Shown: positions 1 to 8,038, counted from the first letter of the stretch. The stretch: 64,000 nucleotides of DNA from an uncultured Paracoccaceae bacterium (GCA_943788135.1 CALSPC010000007.1:372001-436000); one strand, 5' to 3'. Notes: a model not told the origin generated them from the letters alone. Numbers and translations: made by a program.

Positions 1-1
1 G

Positions 2-754
2 TATTTGTTCCATTCGCGACTTTCATTTGCTATGAATTTAAAGCTAATTAGCCCAAAAGAAATTATAGATGCTGTTTTAGATCACTACCGCTCAAATAGT
101 GATGCGATTTCTATTTCTCAAGTAGAAGGGTTTATAAGGCAAGTTATTGGATGGCGAGAATATATGCGAGGGATGTACTGGGCACAAATGCCTCAATACA
201 AAGCATTAAATACTCTTGCTAACCACAATCCTATCCCAGAATTCTTTTGGACGGGAGATACAAAGATGAATTGCTTGAATAAAACCATCAATAATTCGTT
301 AGATAATGCCTATGCACATCACATTCAACGCCTGATGATTACGGGAAATTATTTGTTATTAACACAAACGCATCCCGATGCCGTTGACGAATGGTATTTA
401 GGTATATATATTGATGCTTTAGAATGGGTACAGCTTCCCAACACTCGAGGAATGAGCCAATTTGCAGATGGTGGATTGATTGCCACTAAACCCTATGTAT
501 CATCAGGGAGTTACATCAACAAAATGAGTAATTATTGTAATGGATGCGCTTATAAAGTAAAGGAACGTTTAGGAGAAAATGCTTGCCCATTTAATAGTCT
601 ATATTGGAATTTTCTTGATGACAAACGCCCACAACTGGCTGCAAATTTTAGAATGAAAATGATGTATTCGGTTCTAAATAAGTTTTCTAAAGAGGAATTA
701 ATAGCTATGAAACTAAGAGCTTCACAAATAATTGAGTCTCCAGAAAAATTCTAA
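2..754 (+). CDS. Cryptochrome/photolyase, iron-sulfur (6-4) PhrB-like type (5'-truncated by window edge)
   Basis: This is the C-terminal half of a deoxyribodipyrimidine photolyase-related protein of the FeS-BCP/CryPro class, which uses FAD and light to repair (6-4) photoproducts. The frame stays open to the window edge, so the true start lies upstream; the family is about 500 residues. Counting from the ATG at position 5, four cysteines fall at residues 90, 178, 181 and 194. This spacing (88, 3, 13) equals that of the [4Fe-4S] ligands of Agrobacterium PhrB as I remember them (C350, C438, C441, C454). The Trp-rich FAD-binding helices (GWREYMRGMYW, DEWYLGIYIDALEW) are also present. It heads a co-directional cluster that ends in a second photolyase at 4791-6098, so the genome pairs a (6-4)-type with a CPD-type enzyme. 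Confidence 0.93.
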   Translation, partial: YLFHSRLSFAMNLKLISPKEIIDAVLDHYRSNSDAISISQVEGFIRQVIGWREYMRGMYWAQMPQYKALNTLANHNPIPEFFWTGDTKMNCLNKTINNSLDNAYAHHIQRLMITGNYLLLTQTHPDAVDEWYLGIYIDALEWVQLPNTRGMSQFADGGLIATKPYVSSGSYINKMSNYCNGCAYKVKERLGENACPFNSLYWNFLDDKRPQLAANFRMKMMYSVLNKFSKEELIAMKLRASQIIESPEKF

Positions 755-814
755 AGCGCCATAATAAATGTTAATATTTGTTTAATTGTTATTTTAAATA
801 GTTGAACATTGTGT

Positions 815-1267
815 ATGTTTGGAAGATATACATCACCAATGGTTCTAGATACAACATACTACAACAAGGAACACAAACAATTATTTGACAATTTTGTAGG
901 CAAACCTTACACCTTTTTTGAAGCTTTTAAACGCCGTGGTGTAGGTTCAAAACGAATGATCGTTGATAAAGTCAGTCCTAACCTTAATTCCATTTTAAAT
1001 ACAGTTTCTGATCTCAACTATGCTAATATCGAAATGCGAAAAGAAGGCATTTTGATACACATTACTAAGGGACAACGTAATTTCACATGGGCAATTCCAT
1101 TTTATCATCTTGTATTTTATAAAATAGATGGTATGAGTATACATGCACAAGGTAGATTCATTCATTTTAAAAAATCAAAGAGTTTTGATGAAAATAAAAA
1201 ATTCTTAAAAGCATTGATTGATGAAAAAATACAATTCGACGAACGCTATAAACTACCAATATCATGA
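815..1267 (+). CDS. Conserved hypothetical protein in the photolyase cluster
   Basis: Not assigned to a named family. It is a soluble protein of about 150 residues with no signal peptide or membrane segment, basic in the middle (FEAFKRRGVGSKRMIVDK). I chose the ATG at 815; a TTG at 809 and an ATG at 839 are also possible, and no strong ribosome site separates them. Its last codon overlaps the next gene in an ATGA junction at 1264-1267, which implies translational coupling with the DUF2805 protein. The conserved position between photolyase and folE suggests a light-stress role, but that is inference from context only. Confidence 0.7.
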   Translation: MFGRYTSPMVLDTTYYNKEHKQLFDNFVGKPYTFFEAFKRRGVGSKRMIVDKVSPNLNSILNTVSDLNYANIEMRKEGILIHITKGQRNFTWAIPFYHLVFYKIDGMSIHAQGRFIHFKKSKSFDENKKFLKALIDEKIQFDERYKLPIS

Positions 1268-1536
1268 GTTTTAATACAGTAGAGTTAGATCGAATAATAG
1301 AAATGGCATGGGAAGATCGTACCACTTTTGAAGCCATTGAACACCAGTTTAATTTAAAAGAACAAGAGGTGATAAAAATCATGCGTACGCACATGAAACC
1401 TAAAAGTTTTCGTTTATGGCGTGCACGTGTTCAAGGCAGAAAAACAAAACATCAAAAACTAAGGTCTTTTGAATCTGGAAGATTTAAATGTACGAGACAA
1501 CGTCAAATTACACATAATAAAATATCTAAGCGTTAA
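1264..1536 (+). CDS. TIGR03643 / DUF2805 family protein
   Basis: A small basic protein of 90 residues. The N-terminal half (IIEMAWEDRTTFEAIEHQF, then LKEQEVIKIMR) resembles a helix-turn-helix-like fold, followed by the segment MKPKSFRLWRARVQGRKTKH. These are the hallmarks of the TIGR03643/DUF2805 family, which I recall as commonly next to photolyase or cryptochrome genes in marine bacteria and cyanobacteria. The biochemical function is unknown; the HTH-like region and many Arg/Lys residues make nucleic-acid binding plausible. Its start overlaps the preceding stop by 4 bp and folE begins 8 bp downstream, so it is within the same transcription unit. Confidence 0.85.
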   Translation: MSFNTVELDRIIEMAWEDRTTFEAIEHQFNLKEQEVIKIMRTHMKPKSFRLWRARVQGRKTKHQKLRSFESGRFKCTRQRQITHNKISKR

Positions 1537-1544
1537 AATAAAAT

Positions 1545-2234
1545 ATGAATACTAAAGTTATAACAAATAAAGAAGAGATGTTAAATGGTTTTTCCATTCA
1601 TGAAATTGGAGATGATCATCTTTTTACGGGACTTGAAACTCCTATGAAAAAAGACGCTTTTAAGCTCTCAGACCAAGAAAAGAAAACTAAGATTGCATTA
1701 TTATTTGAGGAAATCATGGATGTTATGGGCTTAGACCTTACTGATGATTCTTTGAAAGGAACACCTGAACGTGTTGCTAAAATGTATATTGATGAAATTT
1801 TTTCAGGCTTAAACCCTGAAAATAAACCTAAAATTGCGTTATTTGATAATAAGTACCAATATAATCAGATGTTGGTAGAAAAAGATATTACATTTTATTC
1901 AAATTGTGAGCATCATTTTGTACCTATCATTGGAAAAGCACATGTTTCCTATATTTCATCTGGTAAAGTGATCGGTTTATCCAAATTAAATCGAATAGTA
2001 CAGTACTATGCGAAACGACCTCAGGTTCAGGAACGCCTAACAAATCAAATCGCAGAAGAACTGAAAGGAATTCTAGGAACCGATGATGTAGCAGTCATTA
2101 TTGATGCTAAACATCTTTGTGTATCTTCTAGAGGAATCAAAGATGATACCTCAGCAACTGTGACCGCATTTTATGGGGGCGCTTTTAATACCTCAGCAAA
2201 AATTGCTGAATTACAAAATTATTTAAAACTATAA
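1545..2234 (+). CDS. folE: GTP cyclohydrolase I
   Basis: Converts GTP to 7,8-dihydroneopterin triphosphate, the first step of tetrahydrofolate synthesis. The zinc ligands are visible as Cys121 and His124 in CEHH and Cys192 in KHLCVSSRG, and the core motif GLSKLNRIVQYYAKRPQVQE (about 144-163) is intact. Length 229 is normal for the family. It lies inside a cluster bracketed by two photolyases. Since class I photolyases often use methenyl-tetrahydrofolate as antenna, a plausible reason is supply of the chromophore under light stress; folE copies are also reported in light-induced LitR regulons of other bacteria. It is 2 bp from the next small gene and probably co-transcribed. Confidence 0.96.
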   Translation: MNTKVITNKEEMLNGFSIHEIGDDHLFTGLETPMKKDAFKLSDQEKKTKIALLFEEIMDVMGLDLTDDSLKGTPERVAKMYIDEIFSGLNPENKPKIALFDNKYQYNQMLVEKDITFYSNCEHHFVPIIGKAHVSYISSGKVIGLSKLNRIVQYYAKRPQVQERLTNQIAEELKGILGTDDVAVIIDAKHLCVSSRGIKDDTSATVTAFYGGAFNTSAKIAELQNYLKL

Positions 2235-2236
2235 CT

Positions 2237-2461
2237 ATGGACGTTGTTAAACAAGCAGAAGCTTTTGAACTCAAACCACTTACATTTAAAACAACTAGTG
2301 AGCGTATCGAAGCTTCAAGAGAAGTCAAAGCATTGATACTGGGTGTGAATGAAATTTATAAAACATCAAAAGACCAAAAATTAATGGATCTTATGAAGCG
2401 CTTAACAGCGATAAAACAAAAAATTGAAAAACGTTTAAAAGGTAGACCATTACAAGCATGA
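2237..2461 (+). CDS. Small conserved hypothetical protein
   Basis: A 74-residue soluble, lysine-rich, mostly helical protein with no cysteine, signal peptide or membrane segment. I do not recognise a domain. It starts 2 bp after folE and overlaps the following SDR gene by an ATGA junction at 2458-2461, so it is translated as part of the operon. The C-terminus (KRLTAIKQKIEKRLKGR) is strongly basic and could form an amphipathic helix. Function unknown. Confidence 0.7.
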   Translation: MDVVKQAEAFELKPLTFKTTSERIEASREVKALILGVNEIYKTSKDQKLMDLMKRLTAIKQKIEKRLKGRPLQA

Positions 2462-3141
2462 GAAAAATTATTATTATCGGAGGTAGTAAAGGCATTGGCA
2501 AAGCTATTACAGAAAGTCTCCTTACAACACACCAAATAATTAATATTAGCCGTTCAACTCCTGAGATTCAACACGAAAACTTAACACACTACAACTGTGA
2601 TGTTTTGGTTGATGAATTACCAGAAATTGACCAAGCTGATGGTTTAATTTACTGCCCAGGGAGTATAAATTTAAAGCCTTTTAACAGGTTAAGTATCGCA
2701 GATTTTAAAACCGATTTTGAAATCAATGTTATTGGTGCAGTTAAATCCATTCAAGCCTACACAAAAACGCTTTTACAATCAGACTCTGCTTCTGTTGTGT
2801 TGTTTAGTACTGTGGCTACAAAATTAGGCATGCCTTTTCACGCAAGTGTGGCTACTGCAAAATCTGCTGTTGAGGGCTTAACAAAATCGGTGGCTGCAGA
2901 TTTAGCGCCTAAGATTAGAGTGAATGCGATTGCACCAACCATTACCGATACAGAACTTGCAGCTAAATTTCTTAGAAACGAACGTATGATTGAAAGTACA
3001 ATTCAACGCCATCCCTTAAAAAAATACTTAGAGCCTTCTGAAGTTGCTGCGATGGCAGAATATTTACTTTCAGATGTATCTAAATCTATTTCTGGTCAAA
3101 TTTTTAACTTAGATTGTGGAATTGTATCCTTAAAATTATAA
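2458..3141 (+). CDS. SDR-family protein with substituted catalytic Tyr
   Basis: A short-chain dehydrogenase/reductase-fold protein of 227 residues. The N-terminal dinucleotide-binding loop is intact (GGSKGIG, residues 8-14), as are Asn90 and Lys135. Aligned to FabG, the catalytic Ser position is Thr118 (after Ser117) and the catalytic Tyr position is Val131 (HASVATAK in place of YxxxK). It therefore probably cannot do the standard Tyr-mediated proton transfer. The downstream RVNAIAPT and SGQIFNLDCG segments are typical SDR. I recall related proteins with the same SVxxAK pattern elsewhere, so this looks like a distinct subfamily rather than a decaying gene. It overlaps its left neighbour by 4 bp and the glutathione peroxidase start by 1 bp. 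Confidence 0.88.
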   Translation: MRKIIIIGGSKGIGKAITESLLTTHQIINISRSTPEIQHENLTHYNCDVLVDELPEIDQADGLIYCPGSINLKPFNRLSIADFKTDFEINVIGAVKSIQAYTKTLLQSDSASVVLFSTVATKLGMPFHASVATAKSAVEGLTKSVAADLAPKIRVNAIAPTITDTELAAKFLRNERMIESTIQRHPLKKYLEPSEVAAMAEYLLSDVSKSISGQIFNLDCGIVSLKL

Positions 3142-3695
3142 TGTTGAAAGTTCTAAAATTATTAGTTCTTTTAAATTTAATATTTTCATCAACATCTTGT
3201 TCTCAATCAAAAAATATTCAAACTATGTCTTTATACAGCATTGAAATTAACAGTATTAATGGCTCTCCTATCGTTTTAAATGACTACAAAGGAAAATACA
3301 TTTTATTTGTAAACGTCGCTTCAGAATGTGGTTTTACAGGACAATACGAGGATCTCCAAAAATTATATGACACGTATCAAGACAAATTGATGGTCATAGG
3401 CGTACCATGTAATCAGTTTGGAAGCCAAGAACCAGGAAATTCAGAACAAATACAGTCTTTTTGTAAGAAAAATTATGGTGTAACTTTTTTAATGACAGAA
3501 AAAATTGATGTAAAAGGAGACCAACAACATCCACTCTACAAATGGCTCACAGACAAAACATTGAATGGTACGAAAAGTACTTCAGTGAAATGGAATTTTC
3601 AAAAGTATTTAGTTGATAAGAATGGGCATTTTGTAGATTATTTTTATTCCCTAACAAAACCGCTAAGTAGTAAAATAACCCGCCAAATTAAATAA
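3141..3695 (+). CDS. Glutathione peroxidase family lipoprotein
   Basis: A thiol peroxidase of the glutathione peroxidase family, reducing peroxides with glutathione or thioredoxin. I start it at ATG 3141, which shares one base with the SDR stop codon, rather than at the upstream in-frame ATG 3114 inside the SDR gene. From 3141 the protein begins with a lipoprotein signal ending in SSTSC (Cys20), so it should be membrane-anchored in the envelope. The peroxidatic Cys63 lies in ASECGFT, followed by the NQFGSQEPG motif (resolving-type Cys90 just before) and the conserved Trp in KWNFQKYL. At 184 residues it is a little longer than cytosolic relatives because of the signal. It fits a photo-oxidative stress operon. 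Confidence 0.93.
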   Translation: MLKVLKLLVLLNLIFSSTSCSQSKNIQTMSLYSIEINSINGSPIVLNDYKGKYILFVNVASECGFTGQYEDLQKLYDTYQDKLMVIGVPCNQFGSQEPGNSEQIQSFCKKNYGVTFLMTEKIDVKGDQQHPLYKWLTDKTLNGTKSTSVKWNFQKYLVDKNGHFVDYFYSLTKPLSSKITRQIK

Positions 3696-3699
3696 AATT

Positions 3700-3867
3700 A
3701 TGTTTGGAATTTTTAAGAAGAAAACACCCCTTGAAAAACTTCAAGACCGTTACAAAAAATTAATGTCTGAGTGGCATGAACTTTCAACAACAAATCGTTC
3801 TGCTAGTGATGCAAAATATGCAGAAGCACAAGCATTATTAGATGAAATTGATAAACTAAACGCCTAA
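3700..3867 (+). CDS. Lacal_2735 family small protein
   Basis: A 55-residue protein. It begins MFGIFKKKTPLEKLQDRYKK and continues with a helical stretch around EAQALLDEIDKL. This layout (MFG-F-KKK start, EKLQ-YKKL, then a helical tail) matches the small Lacal_2735 family found in Flavobacteriaceae. The predicted structure is a charged helical hairpin with no membrane segment. The function is unknown. It starts 4 bp after the peroxidase stop, and its TAA is followed immediately by the TspO start codon, so it is clearly part of the operon. Confidence 0.85.
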   Translation: MFGIFKKKTPLEKLQDRYKKLMSEWHELSTTNRSASDAKYAEAQALLDEIDKLNA

Positions 3868-4329
3868 ATGAAGTTTTATAAAGGCTTAGTCCTTTTTGTC
3901 ATAATTAATTTTGGTGCTCTTGCTATTGGAACGTGGTTAATGAATGACGGCCCTCGATCAGAGTGGTACAGTACTCTAAATCAAGCACCATGGTCGCCAC
4001 CTGGATGGGTTTTTGGTGTAGCTTGGAGTAGTATAATGCTTTTGTTTTCCGTATACATGTCGTATTTGGTTCAAGTCAACTCCTCCAAAAAAATAATCGT
4101 ATTATTTAGTATTCAATTTGTATTAAATGTGTTTTGGAATTATTTATTTTTCAATCAACACTTGATCATTCTTGGTTTATTAAATCTCGTGTTTTTAACC
4201 CTTCTAATGTTTTATTTTTTGGTGACCTTTAATCAAACACTAAAAAACAAAAGTGTCTATGTACTTCCCTATTGTTTATGGTTGGTGCTAGCCACTTCTC
4301 TAAATTTATACATCGCCATATTCAATTAA
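3868..4329 (+). CDS. tspO: TspO/MBR family tryptophan-rich sensory protein
   Basis: An integral membrane protein of 153 residues with five hydrophobic helices. The family signature is visible as WYSTLNQAPWSPPGWVFG (about residues 34-51) and in the later NVFWNYLFF segment, both of which line the porphyrin-binding pocket in TspO structures. TspO proteins bind porphyrins and modulate tetrapyrrole-linked photo-oxidative stress. Its placement between a peroxidase and a photolyase fits that role. The start codon abuts the previous stop, and the next gene starts directly after its own stop. Confidence 0.94.
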   Translation: MKFYKGLVLFVIINFGALAIGTWLMNDGPRSEWYSTLNQAPWSPPGWVFGVAWSSIMLLFSVYMSYLVQVNSSKKIIVLFSIQFVLNVFWNYLFFNQHLIILGLLNLVFLTLLMFYFLVTFNQTLKNKSVYVLPYCLWLVLATSLNLYIAIFN

Positions 4330-4794
4330 ATGAAATTATACCGAGTCCATAAAAAACAAAATTTACCTATTAGCATAGAAAAAGCATGGGAATTTCTCTC
4401 TAATCCTGCGAATCTAAAATCTATTACTCCAGCATATATGAGTTTCGATATTATTTCAGGAGCCGACCGTCCGATGTACGCAGGGCAAATTATTCAATAT
4501 ATCGTCACCCCTATTTTAGGGATAAAAACCAAATGGGTCACCGAAATTACGCAGGTAAAAGAACGCCACTATTTTGTAGATGAACAGCGCTTTGGTCCGT
4601 ATGCACTTTGGCACCACAAACATTTCATTAAAGCTATAGATGGTGGTGTTGAGATGGAAGACATCATAGATTATAAGGTCCCTATGGGATGGCTTGGCCA
4701 ACTTGTACATCCATTTTTAGTAAAACCTAAACTGGAAGAAATTTTCGCTTACAGACAAAAGAAATTAATCGAGTTATTTGGAGACTATAAATGA
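4330..4794 (+). CDS. SRPBCC family ligand-binding protein
   Basis: A soluble 154-residue START/SRPBCC-fold protein. The N-terminus (LPISIEKAWEFLSNPANLKSITP) and the HHKHFIKAIDGGVEMEDIIDYKVP strand pair are typical of the group often labelled cell-division-inhibitor-like or cyclase/dehydrase. The fold makes a deep hydrophobic pocket for lipid-like ligands; the ligand is unknown here. It starts directly after tspO and overlaps the photolyase start by 4 bp (ATGA at 4791-4794). I recall similar SRPBCC genes beside photolyase genes in other bacteria, which suggests a conserved but unexplained link. Confidence 0.88.
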   Translation: MKLYRVHKKQNLPISIEKAWEFLSNPANLKSITPAYMSFDIISGADRPMYAGQIIQYIVTPILGIKTKWVTEITQVKERHYFVDEQRFGPYALWHHKHFIKAIDGGVEMEDIIDYKVPMGWLGQLVHPFLVKPKLEEIFAYRQKKLIELFGDYK

Positions 4795-6098
4795 AAACAT
4801 CACTATCCATATTCTGGTTTAGAAGAGATTTAAGACTGCATGACAACCATGGGTTGTTTGAAGCTTTGAAGGCTCACACCGCTGTACTTCCAATTTTTAT
4901 TTTTGATACAGCTATTCTTGATGCTTTACCAAAAAATGATGCAAGAGTTGAGTTTATTCATCTACAACTCTCGGATATAAACACGCGTTTACAAGCACAT
5001 GGAAGTGGTGTATCACTTTACCATGGAACGCCCGAAGATGTTTTTAATCAACTCACAGATCAATACGAAGTGAACACTGTTTACTGCAATCATGACTATG
5101 AACCTTATGCCATAGCAAGAGATCAAAAAATATCTGAGCTATTAAACTCAAAATCCATTAGTTTTAAAACCTTTAAAGACCAAGTGATTTTTGAGAAAAA
5201 TGAAATCACTAAAGACGATGGACTGCCATATAAAGTCTATACGCCTTTTTCTAAAAAATGGTTAGCAGCCTTTGATGGCGGACATTGTGATCGTTTTACT
5301 TCAGAAAATTTACTTGAACATACATTCAAATCAACAGCATATAATTGGATCGATTTAGGAGCCATGGGGTTTGAACCCAATCCTATTAAAATAGCGCCTT
5401 ATAATGTTGATAGTGCTGTCATCGAAAATTATGAAGCTACCCGGAATTTTCCTGCCGTTAATGGAACATCAAAACTAGGTCCTCACTTGCGTTTTGGAAC
5501 GGTAAGTGTTCGAGAAATAGTTTTCAAAGCCATTCAACATGAAAATAACACGTTTTTAAAAGAATTAATATGGCGTGAATTTTTCATGCAAATTTTATGG
5601 CATTTTCCACATACCGTCACTCAGAGTTTTAAACCCCAATATGACGCTATTAAATGGCGTAATAATACGGAAGAATACAACCAATGGTGTGCTGGTAATA
5701 CGGGTTATCCACTTGTAGATGCAGGAATGCGCGAATTGAACCAAACTGGATTTATGCACAACCGAGTACGTATGCTTGTAGGTAGTTTTTTGTGTAAACA
5801 CCTCTTGATCGATTGGCGTTGGGGTGAAGCTTATTTTGCCGAAAAACTACACGATTTTGAATTGTCTAGTAATGTAAGTAATTGGCAATGGGTTGCTGGA
5901 TGTGGTGTTGATGCCGCCCCTTACTTTAGAATTTTCAACCCAACCACACAAGTGACTAATTTTGACAAACAGCACGCATATATTAAAAAATGGGTTCCAG
6001 AATACCAAGACTTAACATACCCTACTCCAATTGTTGATCATAAATTTGCTAGAGAACGTTGTCTTACAACTTATAAGGAAGCCTTAGGCAAAACCTAA
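4791..6098 (+). CDS. phrB: Deoxyribodipyrimidine photolyase (class I, CPD type)
   Basis: Repairs cyclobutane pyrimidine dimers using FAD and blue light. The 435-residue protein starts with the photolyase alpha/beta domain (SIFWFRRDLRLHDNHGL). Its C-terminal FAD-binding domain includes TSKLGPHLRFGTVS, ELIWREFFMQILWH, NRVRMLVGSFLCKHLLIDWRWGE split across two helices, and NVSNWQWVAGCGVDA. The Asn and Trp residues of the flavin pocket and electron-transfer chain are present. The length is slightly below the roughly 470 of E. coli PhrB, as usual in this phylum. It closes the light-stress operon. Its stop overlaps the convergent PhnA-like gene by 4 bp, with no terminator hairpin visible between them. 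Confidence 0.96.
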   Translation: MKTSLSIFWFRRDLRLHDNHGLFEALKAHTAVLPIFIFDTAILDALPKNDARVEFIHLQLSDINTRLQAHGSGVSLYHGTPEDVFNQLTDQYEVNTVYCNHDYEPYAIARDQKISELLNSKSISFKTFKDQVIFEKNEITKDDGLPYKVYTPFSKKWLAAFDGGHCDRFTSENLLEHTFKSTAYNWIDLGAMGFEPNPIKIAPYNVDSAVIENYEATRNFPAVNGTSKLGPHLRFGTVSVREIVFKAIQHENNTFLKELIWREFFMQILWHFPHTVTQSFKPQYDAIKWRNNTEEYNQWCAGNTGYPLVDAGMRELNQTGFMHNRVRMLVGSFLCKHLLIDWRWGEAYFAEKLHDFELSSNVSNWQWVAGCGVDAAPYFRIFNPTTQVTNFDKQHAYIKKWVPEYQDLTYPTPIVDHKFARERCLTTYKEALGKT

Positions 6099-6673
6099 AG
6101 TTTTTTGACATATTGAGTAATCAAAACGATGTGTTTACCGTCAATTTTTCCTTCTATATAAGTTTCATTTTCATGATCTAGAGCAATTCGTCGCACTGCT
6201 GTGCCTTGTTTGGCAACCATGCTCGTCCCTTTAACTTTCAAATCTTTAATAAGAACCACACTATCACCAGCTTCTAAAACCACTCCATTAACATCTCTAT
6301 GAATCAATTTTGCGGCCTCATCGACACCATCGCCGAGTGCTTTTGCCCAGGCTAATGAATCGTCATCTAAGTACATCATATCTAATAAATCTTGTGACCA
6401 ACCCGCAGATAGTAGACGATTAAGCATTCGCCAAGCCATAACTTGAACAGGAAGAAATTCACTCCACATACTGTCATTAAGACAACGCCAATGGTTTGAA
6501 TTAATTAAATTGGAATCTTCGATTTGTGAGATACAGGTCTGACACGCGTAAATACTGTCGGTAAGATTTATGTTTTTAGAAGGTTGAACTGTATAAATAG
6601 TTAAAGTCTCAGTAGCCTTACAAAGTTCACAACTGTGTTGACTACGGATTTGAAGATCTTTTTCTAAGTTCAT
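6095..6673 (-). CDS. PhnA-like (YjdM) zinc-ribbon domain protein
   Basis: A 192-residue protein. It has an N-terminal zinc-ribbon-like segment (CELCKATE then CQTCISQ) and a C-terminal PhnA domain with the signature AGDSVVLIKDLKVKGTS (about 137-153). The family was named from the E. coli phosphonate locus but is not a proven phosphonate enzyme; its role is unclear. The extra middle region with many Trp (HWRCLNDSMWSEFLPVQVMAWRML) is typical of the longer Bacteroidota version. It lies 51 bp downstream of murA on the same strand and overlaps the end of the photolyase gene by 4 bp on the opposite strand. Confidence 0.88.
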   Translation of the reverse strand: MNLEKDLQIRSQHSCELCKATETLTIYTVQPSKNINLTDSIYACQTCISQIEDSNLINSNHWRCLNDSMWSEFLPVQVMAWRMLNRLLSAGWSQDLLDMMYLDDDSLAWAKALGDGVDEAAKLIHRDVNGVVLEAGDSVVLIKDLKVKGTSMVAKQGTAVRRIALDHENETYIEGKIDGKHIVLITQYVKKL

Positions 6674-6724
6674 ATGATATAGTAATCGTTACTCTAAACA
6701 CTACTGTTTTTCAATACCCTTGAG

Positions 6725-8038
6725 TTAGGAATCGATCCGCTCAATCTTAGCTCCTATGGCGCGTAAACGATCATCAATATTTTCATATCCACGATCAATC
6801 TGTTCTATATTATGAATTGTAGAAGTGCCTTTGGCAGAAAGGGCCGCAATTAGTAAAGAAACTCCTGCTCTAATATCTGGAGAAGTCATGGTTGTTGCTT
6901 TTAAGCTCGATTTAAAATCATGCCCAATAACAGAGGCACGGTGCGGATCGCAAAGAATTATTTTTGCCCCCATATCTATTAATTTATCTACAAAAAACAG
7001 GCGACTTTCAAACATTTTTTGATGAATCAAAACACTACCTCTCGCTTGTGTTGAAACCACTAAAATTATACTTAACAAATCGGGTGTAAATCCTGGCCAA
7101 GGCGCGTCAGAAATGGTTAGTATGGAGCCATCAATATAATTTTGTATTTCATACCCATCAGTATGGGCAGGAATAAAAATATCATCCCCTTTACGTTCGA
7201 TGGTGATACCTAGTTTGCGAAACACGTTTGGAATAACTCCTAAATCATCCCAACTGACATTCTTAATGGTTAATTCGCTTTTAGTCATCGCTGCTAATCC
7301 TATCCAACTGCCAATTTCAATCATATCTGGTAACATCGTATGTACTGTACCCCCTAGAGCTTTTACGCCTTCAATTGTTAACATGTTTGATCCGATACCC
7401 GAAATTTTCGCCCCCATTCTGTTGAGCATTTTACAGAGCTGCTGAAGATAAGGCTCGCAAGCCGCATTATAGATCGTCGTAGTTCCTGTAGCCAATACAG
7501 CTGCCATTACGATGTTTGCTGTTCCTGTAACAGAAGCTTCATCCAACAACATATAAGTACCCTTAAGTTCTTTCGCTTCAACACCATAAAAATGATCTTC
7601 ACGATTATATCTAAAAGTTGCACCAAGCTTAATAAATCCTTCGAAATGCGTATCTAGACGTCTTCGACCAATTTTATCTCCTCCTGGCTTAGGGATATAG
7701 CCTTTTCCAAATCGTGCTAGTAGTGGTCCAACGATCATAATTGACCCTCGTAATCCACGACCATCTACCTTAAAAGCCTCGGTTTCTAAATACTCTAGGT
7801 TTATTTCATCAGCTTGAAATGAATAACTCCCTTTGCCTAGTTTTTCAATTTTAACACCAAGTTTACCCAATAAAATAATAAGCTTATTGACATCAATAAT
7901 ATCTGGGATATTGTGGATTGTAATTTTTTCAGGAGACAATATCACTGCACACAAAATTTGAAGCGCTTCATTCTTTGCGCCTTGAGGTTGGATGGCTCCT
8001 TTTAATTGCTGGCCGCCTTCAATTTTAAAAGTTTTCAA
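6725..8038 (-). CDS. murA: UDP-N-acetylglucosamine 1-carboxyvinyltransferase MurA
   Basis: Transfers enolpyruvate from PEP to UDP-GlcNAc, the first committed step of peptidoglycan synthesis. The 437-residue EPSP-synthase-fold protein starts MKTFKIEGGQQLKGAIQPQG and contains the substrate motif GAKNEALQ. In the active-site loop the usual Cys (position 115 in E. coli) is Asp121 (PKPGGDKIGRRR), a variant known to keep activity but block fosfomycin alkylation. No ATG precedes the conserved N-terminus back to the upstream in-frame stop, so I assign a TTG start at 8038. It is 56 bp downstream of the DUF4290 gene and probably co-transcribed with it. Confidence 0.96.
   Translation of the reverse strand: MKTFKIEGGQQLKGAIQPQGAKNEALQILCAVILSPEKITIHNIPDIIDVNKLIILLGKLGVKIEKLGKGSYSFQADEINLEYLETEAFKVDGRGLRGSIMIVGPLLARFGKGYIPKPGGDKIGRRRLDTHFEGFIKLGATFRYNREDHFYGVEAKELKGTYMLLDEASVTGTANIVMAAVLATGTTTIYNAACEPYLQQLCKMLNRMGAKISGIGSNMLTIEGVKALGGTVHTMLPDMIEIGSWIGLAAMTKSELTIKNVSWDDLGVIPNVFRKLGITIERKGDDIFIPAHTDGYEIQNYIDGSILTISDAPWPGFTPDLLSIILVVSTQARGSVLIHQKMFESRLFFVDKLIDMGAKIILCDPHRASVIGHDFKSSLKATTMTSPDIRAGVSLLIAALSAKGTSTIHNIEQIDRGYENIDDRLRAIGAKIERIDS

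Noticed and set aside
3114-3141. Upstream ATG at 3114 as start of the glutathione peroxidase
   Set aside because: It would place nine codons inside the SDR gene and bury the lipoprotein signal; ATG 3141 fits better.
5595-5801. Minus-strand open frame inside the photolyase gene
   Set aside because: It overlaps the strongly conserved FAD-binding domain of a well-supported gene and has no recognisable protein character.
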